Of a stretch of DNA of 64,000 nt, positions 1 to 7,971 are shown in pieces (the first letter of the stretch is position 1; the number at the start of each line of letters is the position of its first letter). Both the position numbers and the translations under genes were made by a program. The notes below the pieces were generated by a model, which saw only the letters and a list, made by a program, of their open reading frames with translations, searched no databases and was not told the DNA's origin. The DNA comes from Arthrobacter mobilis (lineage in GTDB: Bacteria; Actinomycetota; Actinomycetes; Actinomycetales; Micrococcaceae): contig NZ_JAAZSQ010000002.1 of assembly GCF_012395835.1 (NCBI RefSeq), positions 303,015 through 367,014 on the forward strand, written 5' to 3'.

Positions 1-1
1 T

Positions 2-733
2 CTGGTGGAACGGGTGCGTGTCCGCGGGGCGCGGGTGCGCGACCGCTACGAAGGCGCCATCGACATCGTCGCCGCGCCGCTGCTGCCGGAGGAGGACCCG
101 GCCCTGCCCGTGGCCCTGAATTCCGACGGCACCCGGCAGTACCTGCAGATGTCGGTCCGGGACCGCAGCCGCCTCAGGCCGCAGTTCCTTGAGCGGCTTG
201 GCTGGCGGCCGCTGACGCTGTGGACCATCGAAGTGTTCACTGACCCCGATAAGTGCGCCGATCTGATTGGAGGCTACTTGGGACTGAACGAACCCGGCAG
301 GACGGGCGAAGCCGCCCCGGCGCGGCCGGAAGCACGCGGACCGGCAGCCGGCGCGGTGTCCGGCCGGGTGTCCGCGGAGCGTCCGCCCGAGGCACCGGCA
401 GCGGCCTCCGTCCGGGACGCCGGTGCAGCGGCCGGGCGGCCGGCAGAAGCCGGGACCGGGGAAGCTGCCGGGACGGGTGCCGCCGAAGCCGCGGCACAGG
501 ACGAAGCCGCGGCACAGGACGAAGCTGAGGCACCGGAGCAGCCCGGCGCCCCGGCAGAGTCTCCGGACGCGGTTCCTGCCGGACAGGAAACCGGGCGGCG
601 GGCCAAGTATTCGCTGCAGGCCGGGAGCGTGATTCCGTCCCGGGCTGCCGAGGATGACCCGCGCTCCTGGGGCGACGCGGGCGATGACCGCGATGCGTGG
701 CTGAAGGAGCAGCGGCCGCCGCACTGGGGCTGA
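2..733 (+). CDS. C-terminal part of a large helicase/ATPase-like protein (5' end outside window)
   Basis: The reading frame is open through the left edge, so only about 244 C-terminal codons are present. Residues up to about 95 resemble the nuclease-like C-terminus of very large actinobacterial AAA/superfamily I helicase-like proteins: an RDRSRLR motif followed by LERLGW and a conserved 'FTDPDK' element, as in Vsr-like endonuclease folds. From about residue 98 the chain becomes low-complexity, rich in Ala, Pro, Glu and Gly, and probably disordered. It contains two identical 18-bp tandem units at 485-502 and 503-520 encoding EAAAQD. It ends in WLKEQRPPHWG. The helicase assignment rests on resemblance to C-termini I recall, because the motor domain lies outside the window. 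It converges on the SAF gene with 8 bp between the stop codons. Confidence 0.6.
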   Translation: MVERVRVRGARVRDRYEGAIDIVAAPLLPEEDPALPVALNSDGTRQYLQMSVRDRSRLRPQFLERLGWRPLTLWTIEVFTDPDKCADLIGGYLGLNEPGRTGEAAPARPEARGPAAGAVSGRVSAERPPEAPAAASVRDAGAAAGRPAEAGTGEAAGTGAAEAAAQDEAAAQDEAEAPEQPGAPAESPDAVPAGQETGRRAKYSLQAGSVIPSRAAEDDPRSWGDAGDDRDAWLKEQRPPHWG

Positions 734-741
734 GCAGCGGC

Positions 742-1407
742 TCACCCGACCAGTACCAGGAACACTTGGCCCCTGCTGGAGGATCCGGCCAGGGCGGTGG
801 CTTCGGCCGGAGATGCCGCGACGACCACCAGTCCTTCCGGCGACGTGCCGCCGAGCAGATCCCCGGCGCCGGCGCCGCCGTCGGCCTTCCAGAGCACCGC
901 AACACTGCGGGCCAGCACCGTCGAGGCGGCAGGTTGCTCAAGGCCGTTGCCGCTGCTGAGCACGATATCCACGAGCTGGCCGGGGGCCACCAGCTGGACC
1001 GTGGAGGGGTCGGCCGGACGGACCGGCACGGCGACGGTGCCGGGCGGGCTGCCGGCGAGCAGGCCCGGGCCTACCAGGGATGTATCCAGCACCGGGGAGC
1101 CTGCCCGCAGGGCCGATGCCAGCCGCTGGCCGACCAGCCCGTCACGCACGGCAGAGGAGCCGGGAGGACCGGCGGAACCAGGGTACGGCTGCACGTCCAA
1201 ATGGCCGGGGGCCAGAACCGTCCCGGCCGGCAGGTCGCCGCTGGCGACCACAACGGGGACTGTGGACAGCGGCGCAGGGGTCAGGGCCTGGACGGTCAAG
1301 CCGGCCGCGGCGCACAGCAGCAGCGCCGCCAGCAGCCGGTAATGCCGGCGCACCAGTCGCCTGAGGAGTGGGAGCGGGCCTGCCCGGCCCGCGGTCTGTA
1401 CCTGCAT
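742..1407 (-). CDS. SAF-domain protein, RcpC/CpaB-like
   Basis: A 221-residue protein with a short basic N-terminus, one membrane segment at about residues 23-45, then a SAF domain (about 46-112, 'VVVASGDLPAGTVLAPGHL'). The rest resembles the RcpC/CpaB family. Family members help assemble Flp pili or act as periplasmic antifreeze-fold domains, but no pilus genes are present here, so the role is open. In actinobacteria a SAF protein often lies beside the FmdB/5-FCL/galU block, as here. The predicted topology is inside-out with the SAF domain outside the membrane. The start is the ATG at 1407; an internal start is possible, but the membrane segment argues for this one. Confidence 0.75.
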   Translation of the reverse strand: MQVQTAGRAGPLPLLRRLVRRHYRLLAALLLCAAAGLTVQALTPAPLSTVPVVVASGDLPAGTVLAPGHLDVQPYPGSAGPPGSSAVRDGLVGQRLASALRAGSPVLDTSLVGPGLLAGSPPGTVAVPVRPADPSTVQLVAPGQLVDIVLSSGNGLEQPAASTVLARSVAVLWKADGGAGAGDLLGGTSPEGLVVVAASPAEATALAGSSSRGQVFLVLVG

Positions 1408-1541
1408 GCAGCCACCCTAGGTGCCGCCACTGGCCGGCATGAAGCGGAGGCGGTCCGCCTGTGGACAGACCCGGGCCCGGACCCCCGGTGGAGGAAGGGA
1501 AGTAAGGTACCGGAGCCGCCAAGAGTCCCCGCGTTAAGCGG

Positions 1542-1587
1542 GCACAGCAGGCCTCCCCGCCTGCGGAGCGTGCGGGGAGGCCTGCTG
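1542..1587. terminator. Perfect 16-bp hairpin downstream of the FmdB/Ruc gene
   Basis: CAGCAGGCCTCCCCGC at 1545-1560 pairs perfectly with 1572-1587 across an 11-nt loop. It lies 11 bp beyond the FmdB stop codon. There is no T-run on the minus strand, so it is a terminator-like or mRNA-protecting hairpin rather than a textbook intrinsic terminator. Confidence 0.6.
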
Positions 1588-1598
1588 CAATGGCGGTG

Positions 1599-1880
1599 CT
1601 AGCTGGCCGCGGCTGTGGGGGCAGGAGCCGCAGCCGCCGGGGCGGCAGCAGGTGCGGCGGGCGCCTCGGGCTTGGCAGCCGGAACCGTGCTGGTGCTCTT
1701 GGAATCGCGCGAATCGGTCCGGTAGAAACCGGAGCCCTTGAACACTACGCCGACGCTGTTGAACTTCTTGCGCAGGGCGCCGCTGCACTGCGGGCAGACG
1801 GTCAGCGAGTCATCGCTGAAGGACTGCTGGATATCGAAAGCATGGCCGCAGTCTTTGCAGGCGTAGGCATAGGTTGGCAC
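1599..1880 (-). CDS. FmdB-family zinc-ribbon protein, Ruc (Rv0991c)-like redox chaperone
   Basis: A 93-residue protein when started at the GTG at 1880, which has an AGGAGG ribosome-binding site 7-8 nt upstream; the longer frame is not supported. Residues 1-45 form an FmdB zinc ribbon (PTYAYACKDCGHAF) with C8, C11, C29 and C32 as CxxC pairs. Residues from about 58 are an Ala/Pro-rich tail. The M. tuberculosis homologue Rv0991c (Ruc) is a chaperone activated when its zinc cysteines oxidise, and it has the same zinc-ribbon plus disordered-tail plan. The same neighbours (5-FCL, galU, rimJ, sepX) support orthology. A CIRCE operator overlaps its promoter. The chaperone function is inferred from homology and context. 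Confidence 0.8.
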   Translation of the reverse strand: MPTYAYACKDCGHAFDIQQSFSDDSLTVCPQCSGALRKKFNSVGVVFKGSGFYRTDSRDSKSTSTVPAAKPEAPAAPAAAPAAAAPAPTAAAS

Positions 1881-1945
1881 TGTGGATCCTCCTCGACACT
1901 GATCCTCAAAACGATCACCGGGGGCCGCCCGGACCAGCCGCATGG

Positions 1946-1972
1946 CTGGCACTCTGCGACCCCGAGTGCTAA
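1946..1972. promoter_or_regulatory. CIRCE operator (HrcA site) upstream of FmdB/Ruc
   Basis: Read on the minus strand, this is TTAGCACTC, nine bases, GAGTGCCAG. The CIRCE consensus is TTAGCACTC-N9-GAGTGCTAA: the first arm matches 9/9 and the second 7/9, with exact spacing. A -10 hexamer TAGAAT (minus strand, 1977-1972) abuts and shares one base with the operator, so bound HrcA would cover the transcription start. Confidence 0.85.
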
Positions 1973-1985
1973 TTCTACACTGTTT

Positions 1986-2615
1986 CTACTCGGCCCTGCC
2001 GGAATTTCTGCTGCCGAACCATGTCCAGCCCTCATCGGTGACCGCGCCGTCCAGCGGAACATCCAGCGGTGTGGATTCGAAACTGCCGGCGGGGACAAGC
2101 TCGTGCCGGTAAACCACGGCCACTGTCCGCGGCCGCGTTTCCGCGGCGGCGAGGGCCCCGAGGAAGCGGTCGTAGTACCCGCCGCCCTGGCCGAGCCGGT
2201 TGCCGGCGCCGTCGATGGCCAGCCCGGGGGCGAGGATCAGCGGCACGCGCGCCATGACCGACGCATCGAAACGTTCGCCGACGGGCTCATCCACCCACGC
2301 CCGGGGGCTGCGCACCAGTGGTACCCCCTCGTACCACCGGGTCCAGCTCAGCTGGTAGTCCGGTTCGCAGACCGGGACGACCACCTCATAGCCGGCCTCG
2401 GCCAGCCTGGGCAGCAGGACCGCCGTCGACGGCTCGGACCCCACGGAAAGATAGGCGGCCACCGTGGCACCAGGCTCGATCCCCAGGCCCGGCAGGGCCG
2501 GAACGACGACGTCGGCCAGGGCCGCGGCGGCGGCATGCCGTGCCGGCGCGTCCAGTGCAGCCCGCTGCTGCCGGAAGCGGGTGCGCGCCGTTTCCTTGTC
2601 CATTTGTGCTGTCAT
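1986..2615 (-). CDS. 5-formyltetrahydrofolate cyclo-ligase
   Basis: A 209-residue enzyme that converts 5-formyl-THF to 5,10-methenyl-THF using ATP, in cytosolic one-carbon metabolism. The diagnostic ATP/Mg loop LGQGGGYYDRF lies near residue 140, and the N-terminal basic helix (KETARTRFRQQR) is typical. Length is close to the family norm of about 190-200. The start at 2615 is chosen because GGGAGGAC lies 7 nt upstream; MDKET at 2603 is an alternative. It diverges from galU across 138 bp. The order FmdB, 5-FCL, galU matches Rv0991c-Rv0993. Confidence 0.92.
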   Translation of the reverse strand: MTAQMDKETARTRFRQQRAALDAPARHAAAAALADVVVPALPGLGIEPGATVAAYLSVGSEPSTAVLLPRLAEAGYEVVVPVCEPDYQLSWTRWYEGVPLVRSPRAWVDEPVGERFDASVMARVPLILAPGLAIDGAGNRLGQGGGYYDRFLGALAAAETRPRTVAVVYRHELVPAGSFESTPLDVPLDGAVTDEGWTWFGSRNSGRAE

Positions 2616-2740
2616 GCCATGTCCTCCCCGTCGCGGATCCGTCTCCGGAACACCTTCGAACCCATTCGACCACGGGGGTCCGGGCTGGAACCAATGCCGC
2701 GGAAAATACCCGGAACCGGGGAATCGGCGGAGCCCATGGG

Positions 2741-2753
2741 TACTCTTAGGTGT
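2741..2753 (+). promoter_or_regulatory. galU -10 element, leaderless
   Basis: TACTCT at 2741-2746, seven bases before the galU ATG. No ribosome-binding site lies between. Confidence 0.6.
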
Positions 2754-3656
2754 ATGAAAACTGGACAAACCGTACGCAAGGCAGTCATTCCGGCTGCAGG
2801 ACTGGGTACCCGTTTCCTCCCCGCCACCAAGGCGATGCCGAAGGAAATGCTCCCCCTGGTGGACAAGCCGGCCATCCAGTATGTGGTGGAGGAGGCCGTG
2901 CGGGCGGGCATCGACGACATCCTCATGATCACCGGACGCAACAAGCGCCCGCTGGAGGACCACTTCGACCGCGTGCCGTTCATGGAGCAGACGCTGGAGG
3001 AAAAGGGCGACTTCGACAAGCTGGCTGCGGTCCGGGAGGCCTCGTCGCTGGCGGACATCCATTACCTGCGGCAGGGAGACCCCAAGGGGCTCGGCCATGC
3101 GGTGCTGCGCGGCCGGCAGCATGTCGGCAACGAGCCGTTCGCGGTCCTGCTCGGCGACGACCTCATCGACCAGCAGGACGAACTGCTCACGGCGATGATG
3201 CAGGTCCAGGCGCAGACGGGCGGTTCCGTGGTCGCGCTCATGGAAGTGAATCCTTCCGAGATCAGCGCCTACGGCTGCGCCGACATTTCCCCGGCCGATG
3301 GCGGCGGCTTCGTCCGGATCAACGAACTGGTGGAGAAGCCATCCGCTGAGGAGGCCCCGTCCAATCTCGCCGTGATCGGCCGCTACGTCCTGCATCCGGC
3401 GGTCTTCGACGTGCTGGAACAGACACCGCCCGGACGCGGCGGCGAGATCCAGCTCACCGACGCCCTGCAGACCCTGGCTGCCCGGGACGGGGAAGGCGGC
3501 GGAGTGTACGGCGTGGTCTTCCGCGGCCGCCGCTTCGATACAGGCGACAAGCTCAGCTACCTCAAGGCCGTGGTGACCATTGCTGCCGAGCGTGAGGATA
3601 TCGGCGAGGAATTGCGCCTGTGGCTGAAGGAATTCACCGCCGGCTCCGCTGACTGA
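2754..3656 (+). CDS. galU: UTP-glucose-1-phosphate uridylyltransferase
   Basis: A 300-residue nucleotidyltransferase making UDP-glucose from UTP and glucose-1-phosphate for cell-wall sugars and glycans. The signature loop AAGLGTRFLPATKAMPKEML lies at about residues 13-32, followed by VDKPAIQYVVEEA, the GDD-type metal site ('LLGDDLID') and VEKP. The start at 2754 fits the -10 TACTCT seven bases upstream and the family N-terminus (VRKAVIPAAG). It is followed 11 bp later by the acetyltransferase. In M. tuberculosis moeA1 sits between these two genes; it is missing here. galE lies 44 kb away in the same window and uses the product. Confidence 0.95.
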   Translation: MKTGQTVRKAVIPAAGLGTRFLPATKAMPKEMLPLVDKPAIQYVVEEAVRAGIDDILMITGRNKRPLEDHFDRVPFMEQTLEEKGDFDKLAAVREASSLADIHYLRQGDPKGLGHAVLRGRQHVGNEPFAVLLGDDLIDQQDELLTAMMQVQAQTGGSVVALMEVNPSEISAYGCADISPADGGGFVRINELVEKPSAEEAPSNLAVIGRYVLHPAVFDVLEQTPPGRGGEIQLTDALQTLAARDGEGGGVYGVVFRGRRFDTGDKLSYLKAVVTIAAEREDIGEELRLWLKEFTAGSAD

Positions 3657-3667
3657 ACCAGGCCGCA

Positions 3668-4306
3668 ATGGTGCTGGGTTCGGACTTCTGGCCGGTCACT
3701 ATTGAATGCGGCGACCTGGTGCTTCGTCCCATCTCGCGCCGGGACAAGCGCGAGTGGGCGGAAGTCCGGCAGCTGAACGCCCAGTGGCTGGCGCCATGGG
3801 AAGCATCCAACCCGCTGCCCGGAGGCCGGCTGCCCTCCTTTGGCGAGATGGTGCATTCGCTCAATCAGCAGGCTCGCCAGGCCACTGCACTGCCCTGGCT
3901 GATCACCGAGCGCCGGCCCGGACTGGCCAAACCTGCCCTCGTGGGCCAGCTGACCGTTTCCGGGATCGTCTGGGGCTCGGCCATGATGGCGACCCTCGGC
4001 TACTGGGTCGACCGGCGCTGCGCCGGCCGGGGGATTGCCCCGACCGCCGTCGCCATGGCCACGGACCACTGCTTCGCCGTCCTGGGCCTGCACCGGATGG
4101 AAATCAACATCCGGCCGGAAAACGGCCCCAGCCTGCGGGTGGTCGAGAAGCTGGGGTTCCGCTCCGAGTGCCTGCGGCCGCGCTACCTGCATATCAACGG
4201 TGAATGGGCGGACCACCGAAGCTTCGCGCTGACGGCCGAGGAGGTGCCGGACGGGCTGCTGGCCCGCTGGCTGCGCGAGGGCGACCAGTCGGCCAAGGCA
4301 CCATAG
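3668..4306 (+). CDS. RimJ/RimL-type GNAT acetyltransferase
   Basis: A 212-residue GNAT-fold protein. The acetyl-CoA loop CAGRGIAPTAVAMATDHCF lies at about 117-135, and the typical RimJ/RimL C-terminal element NGPSLRVVEKLGFRSE follows at about 155-170. It matches Rv0995 in sequence type and position, which is annotated as a ribosomal-protein alanine N-acetyltransferase. The actual substrate cannot be read from sequence. It lies 11 bp after galU and is probably co-transcribed with it. Confidence 0.85.
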   Translation: MVLGSDFWPVTIECGDLVLRPISRRDKREWAEVRQLNAQWLAPWEASNPLPGGRLPSFGEMVHSLNQQARQATALPWLITERRPGLAKPALVGQLTVSGIVWGSAMMATLGYWVDRRCAGRGIAPTAVAMATDHCFAVLGLHRMEINIRPENGPSLRVVEKLGFRSECLRPRYLHINGEWADHRSFALTAEEVPDGLLARWLREGDQSAKAP

Positions 4307-4314
4307 CAAGCAGC

Positions 4315-4388
4315 TGTAACATTCCCGTTATCCGACACGCCGTGGTGAATGCAGCTTCGTTACCGAAGCGGCTTCTACGGTTTGGAGA
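4315..4388 (+). promoter_or_regulatory. sepX promoter with GTAAC-type boxes and a palindrome
   Basis: The -10 element TACGGT (4376-4381) is seven bases before the sepX ATG. Just upstream, GCTTCG-TTAC-CGAAGC (4354-4369) is a perfect palindrome over the expected -35 region. GTAAC (4315-4319), GTTAT (4327-4331) and GTTAC (4359-4363) resemble half-sites of the cell-envelope regulator MtrA; that assignment is speculative. Confidence 0.45.
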
Positions 4389-5318
4389 ATGGACATCCAG
4401 AGCTCAGTGATCTTTGCGGTCATCATTGGGCTTTGGCTTGCCTGGGTAGCGCCGTACGTACTTCGCTTTCAGTTGGAAGCAGCCCCGGCCGAAGCAGCCG
4501 CAGGCCGGAGATCCTTACTCGAATCTGTACCCGCCGGCGGGCACACCGCCGGCTTCCAGGGGATGATCATGGACAACACAGCCCGTTCCGCGCACTCCGG
4601 ACTCGCAGGGCCGGCAGTCCCGCTTGCCGCGCCCGAGGGAGCCTCGGTGTTCCGGATCAGATGGGGCCGGACCGTCCTCGCCTTGGTCGGAACCATGGCT
4701 GCCGCAGCGTTCGTGACCGGCACGCTGCTGGCGCTGTTCGGTGCGCTTCCGGCCGGTGTGCCCCTGGTGGCCCTGCTGGTGGTTGCCATCGTCGTCGCGA
4801 CCCTGCGCGGCCTGGCCGTGCGGGACCGCAGGCTCCGGGCCAGGGCCCGCGCCGAGCGGGCCCTGGCCGAACCGGTGGAGCCGGAGGCGGAACCGGAGCG
4901 GCCGGCACGGCCGCGGGAAACCGTGCTCTTCAATGCTGACGCTGCCGCCGGCGGAGAGTCAGCGGCGGAACGGCCGGCCGCGCTGTCGGCCGAACAGCTG
5001 CGCGCCGAGGCACTGAAGGTCGCCGCCGAGGCCGACCGCAGGGCTGCCGTTTCCGGGCCGGGCACGGGAAGCGCCTGGCAGCCCGTCGAGCTGCCGAAGC
5101 CGACCTACGTCGACGCCGCGAAGGCCGAACGTCCGGCGCCCGAGCCGCTGCCGGCTCCCGAAGTCAAGAAGCCGACCGCCAAGACCTACCTCAAGCAGGA
5201 TCCCGCGCTCAAGCCGGCCGCCGCGGCGGCGGAAACGCCGGCTGCGCAGGCTGCCCCGGCCCGTCCGCAGACGGCCAAGCTGAATCTGGACGCCGTCCTG
5301 CAGCGCCGCCGCGCCTGA
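4389..5318 (+). CDS. sepX: SepX/GlpR-like division membrane protein
   Basis: A 309-residue protein with an N-terminal membrane segment (about 6-25, SVIFAVIIGLWLAWVAPYVL) that is the hallmark of the actinobacterial SepX family (Rv0996). Two further segments lie at about 98-120 and 122-142, then a charged region and a long Ala/Pro-rich, probably disordered C-terminus ending in AKLNLDAVLQRRRA. In Streptomyces SepX stabilises division septa and acts with DynB. The position after galU and a RimJ-like gene matches M. tuberculosis. GGAGA also lies before the ATG, so translation may be leadered or leaderless. Assignment by family and synteny. Confidence 0.8.
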   Translation: MDIQSSVIFAVIIGLWLAWVAPYVLRFQLEAAPAEAAAGRRSLLESVPAGGHTAGFQGMIMDNTARSAHSGLAGPAVPLAAPEGASVFRIRWGRTVLALVGTMAAAAFVTGTLLALFGALPAGVPLVALLVVAIVVATLRGLAVRDRRLRARARAERALAEPVEPEAEPERPARPRETVLFNADAAAGGESAAERPAALSAEQLRAEALKVAAEADRRAAVSGPGTGSAWQPVELPKPTYVDAAKAERPAPEPLPAPEVKKPTAKTYLKQDPALKPAAAAAETPAAQAAPARPQTAKLNLDAVLQRRRA

Positions 5319-5361
5319 CGCTCCCAGGGGACATGGCCAGTCCGGCTGCTGCGGCGCGCGA

Positions 5362-7080
5362 TCAGCCGTCGGCAGCTTCCTGGGCTGCCCGCCTGGCCCG
5401 GTCAGCCGCGCGCTTGCGGCCCAGCTCATCCAGCGCACCGGCCAGTCCAAGGTTCGCCGCGACCACCAGGGGCCTGCTGATTTCCGGCTGGTCCAGCACC
5501 ATCCGGAAAATGGTTACCGCCGCCGAAGTCTGCCCGGTTTCGGCCAGCACGTGGGCGGCGAAGAGTTCGGCATTGCAGGCCGACCCCGGATCGTCCGCAG
5601 CGGCATACAGATCTGCAGCATGCAGGGCCGCGGCCACCGCGGCCTGGCCGCGCTCCAGCGCCCACAGGGCCCGGGCCCGGGTATCGCAGTAGTCGGCTTC
5701 ATGCCAGCTGGCCCCGTACTCGCGTGCGAGCCGGATGGCCTCATCCAGCTGGGCCAGCCCGTCCGGATCCCCGGCCTCGCAGAGGGCATGGCCCAGGGCA
5801 TGCAGGGCCTGGGGCAGGACGGTGTCGTCGTCCTTCGCCTTGCGTGCCGCGGCCACCGCAGCCTCCAGGCATACGATGGCATCGCTGCCGCGGTTCTCGC
5901 GGGACAGCAGCGTGCCGATGGCCAGCAGCGCCCGCGACGCTTCGGCATACTCTCCGGCCGCGTTGAATTCCGAGACGGCGTGGCGCCAGCATTCCAGCGC
6001 ATCCGCGCTGCGCCCCCTGTGGCGGTGCGCATGGCCCAGGCTCATCAGGGTCCGGGCAATATCGGATGGACCCGAATTGGCGCGTTCCTGGCGTTCGAGC
6101 AGCTTCTCCAGCACTTCCCGGGCCAGTTCGTATTCCTCGGCCTCGAGCAGTTGGTTGCCCAGCGCGAGCCTCAAGGTCAGCTCCTCATGGACCTCGCCGC
6201 GCTCTGCCTGCTGGACGGCCACCCGCCAGGCCAGCACGGAGGTGCCTCCGTCGCCGGCTGCCGCAGAAAGCCGGGCGACGAGGACGGCGGCCGAGACGGC
6301 GCCCTTGCGCGCCCCGCAGGCGGCATAGAGCTCCAAGGCCGTGAGCGCGTAGTCCAAGGCCTGGTCGTCATGCTCCCCGCTGCCGGCGGCCAGGTTTGCC
6401 TTCAGCAGCCACATGGAGGCCAGCAGCGCACGGTTGGCCGGCAGGGACAGCAACCGGTCCGCCGTCGCGATGGCCCGGCGCGGGTGGTCGGTCACCACGT
6501 AGGTGTGCGCCAGGTACATCAGCGCCCCCGAGAGGCTGTCGGGCCGCCGGCCGGCGGCATAGCCCTGGACCGCCTGTTCCAGCAGTTTCAGCGCCTGCGG
6601 CTTGGTGCCGGTCCTGGAACGGGCGACGGCGACAGCGAGCTGCAGGTCCGCCAGGACTCCCGGCGGGGCCTTGGCCTCGGCCAGCTGCTCGAGGGCTGCC
6701 TCCAGCAGCGGCAGGTCCCTTTCCGTTGCCTCGCGGAACAGCAGGGTACCCAGGTCTTCTTCCACCGAGGCCTGCATCTCCTGCCCGGTTTCGCGCAGCA
6801 GCCGGATCCGTGCCGTCAGATAGCCGTCGGCATCGCTGTGCCTGCCGGCCAGCTGGCTGACGGCAATCAGTACAGAGTACAGCGCCAGGACCGTGTCGGT
6901 GTCGGCGCCGGCGGCACGTTCAAGCCCGGCACGGGCGAAGAACAGGGCACCCAGGTTGTCTTCGGCATAGGCAGCTTCGTAGGCGCGGTCCAGGCAGTCC
7001 CGGGCGCTGGCCGGAATGGTGCCGGGGTCGGGGGCAGCGGCGGTAAGGACTTCCCGGAGCCGGACCTCGGTATCAGGCAT
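5362..7080 (-). CDS. TPR-repeat protein
   Basis: A 572-residue all-helical protein made of tetratricopeptide-like repeats through nearly its whole length, for example 'ALKLLEQAVQGYAAG', 'ALDYALTALELYAACG' and 'ALECWRHAVSEFNAAG'. There is no signal peptide or membrane segment, so a cytosolic scaffold role is likely. Partners are unknown. Similar long TPR proteins occur singly in Arthrobacter relatives. It converges on sepX with 43 bp between, with no obvious terminator. The start ATG at 7080 is preceded by a small GGCGG/CCGCC hairpin rather than a clear ribosome-binding site. Confidence 0.7.
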   Translation of the reverse strand: MPDTEVRLREVLTAAAPDPGTIPASARDCLDRAYEAAYAEDNLGALFFARAGLERAAGADTDTVLALYSVLIAVSQLAGRHSDADGYLTARIRLLRETGQEMQASVEEDLGTLLFREATERDLPLLEAALEQLAEAKAPPGVLADLQLAVAVARSRTGTKPQALKLLEQAVQGYAAGRRPDSLSGALMYLAHTYVVTDHPRRAIATADRLLSLPANRALLASMWLLKANLAAGSGEHDDQALDYALTALELYAACGARKGAVSAAVLVARLSAAAGDGGTSVLAWRVAVQQAERGEVHEELTLRLALGNQLLEAEEYELAREVLEKLLERQERANSGPSDIARTLMSLGHAHRHRGRSADALECWRHAVSEFNAAGEYAEASRALLAIGTLLSRENRGSDAIVCLEAAVAAARKAKDDDTVLPQALHALGHALCEAGDPDGLAQLDEAIRLAREYGASWHEADYCDTRARALWALERGQAAVAAALHAADLYAAADDPGSACNAELFAAHVLAETGQTSAAVTIFRMVLDQPEISRPLVVAANLGLAGALDELGRKRAADRARRAAQEAADG

Positions 7081-7357
7081 GGCGGTATCCCGCCCCTCCG
7101 GGGCCGTGTGCCCCCGGAGCGCAACTTGGCCTGGTCCCCATGGTTTCAGTTCTAGCCCTCAGCTCGGTGCCGTGCAATTAGCAGTTTTTCGTGCGGCCGG
7201 GGATGCTTTCTGGCGCGGATCCGTCCGCCGGTCTTGACACGTCGGACTATTTTATGCCGAATCAGCCCTGATGTGGCGTTCCGCCTTGACAGAAGACGAA
7301 AAGAAAAGCCCTGGCTGCCCCCGCACCGGGCCCTCCGGCCGCTTCCTGCCCGGTCCG

Positions 7358-7369
7358 TATGCTGGTTCC
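7358..7369 (+). promoter_or_regulatory. Nudix gene -10 element, leaderless
   Basis: TATGCT at 7358-7363, six bases before the ATG at 7370. Confidence 0.55.
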
Positions 7370-7798
7370 ATGGACTTTGACACCAGGGTGGGCGCCTACG
7401 GCGTCATCATCCAGGACAACGCGCTGCTGCTGACCCGCTGGACCGAGTCCGGCGTCCCGCGCTGGACGCTGCCGGGCGGAGGCCTGGAACTGGGCGAGGA
7501 CGCCGCAGCCGGTGCCGTGCGCGAAATCTATGAGGAAACCGGCTACACCGCCAACCTCAGCCGGCTGCTGGGCGTGGACAGCAAGCACATCCCGGCCGAA
7601 CACAGGCTTCGCGGCACGCGGCCGCTGCACGCCCTGCGGGTCATCTACGAGGCCAGCATTACCGGCGGGGAACTGACGCACGAACTCAACGGCTCCACCG
7701 ACGAGGCCCGCTGGGTGCCGCTCGACGAGGTGCCGTCACTGGAGCGCCTGGACCTGGTGGATGTCGGGCTGCGCCTCTATTTCGCCCGCCTGCCCTGA
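7370..7798 (+). CDS. Nudix hydrolase
   Basis: A 142-residue protein with a complete Nudix box (GX5EX7REUXEEXGU): GGGLELGEDAAAGAVREIY, then EETGY, at about residues 38-60. These enzymes cleave nucleoside-diphosphate-linked compounds using metal ions bound by the REIYEE glutamates; the substrate is not predictable. The start at 7370 gives the usual family N-terminus (RVGAYGVIIQDNALLLTRW) and fits the -10 six bases upstream; the longer frame from 7271 has no such support. The 289 bp between this gene and the divergent TPR gene contains both promoters and nothing else I can name. Confidence 0.88.
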   Translation: MDFDTRVGAYGVIIQDNALLLTRWTESGVPRWTLPGGGLELGEDAAAGAVREIYEETGYTANLSRLLGVDSKHIPAEHRLRGTRPLHALRVIYEASITGGELTHELNGSTDEARWVPLDEVPSLERLDLVDVGLRLYFARLP

Positions 7799-7971
7799 AC
7801 CGGAGTCCCGACCGCCCGGCAAGCCGGCCGCGGCGGCTGCGGTCAGGGACCACCGGGGCCGCAGGCGCCGGCCGCCCGGGACCTGCCGCGGCACCGGGCC
7901 AGTGGCTAGACTCGGTTCAGAAGATGGCCCGGCACAGCGCCGCCGCAGACTCCGACGGAAGGCACCGCACC

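Noticed and set aside
5551-7155. 534-codon open frame antisense to the TPR protein
   Set aside because: Composition is that of a reverse shadow; the TPR frame shows regular repeat structure.
7234-7253. TTGACA followed by TATTTT upstream of the Nudix gene
   Set aside because: Spacing between the hexamers is only 8 bp, so they cannot form one promoter.
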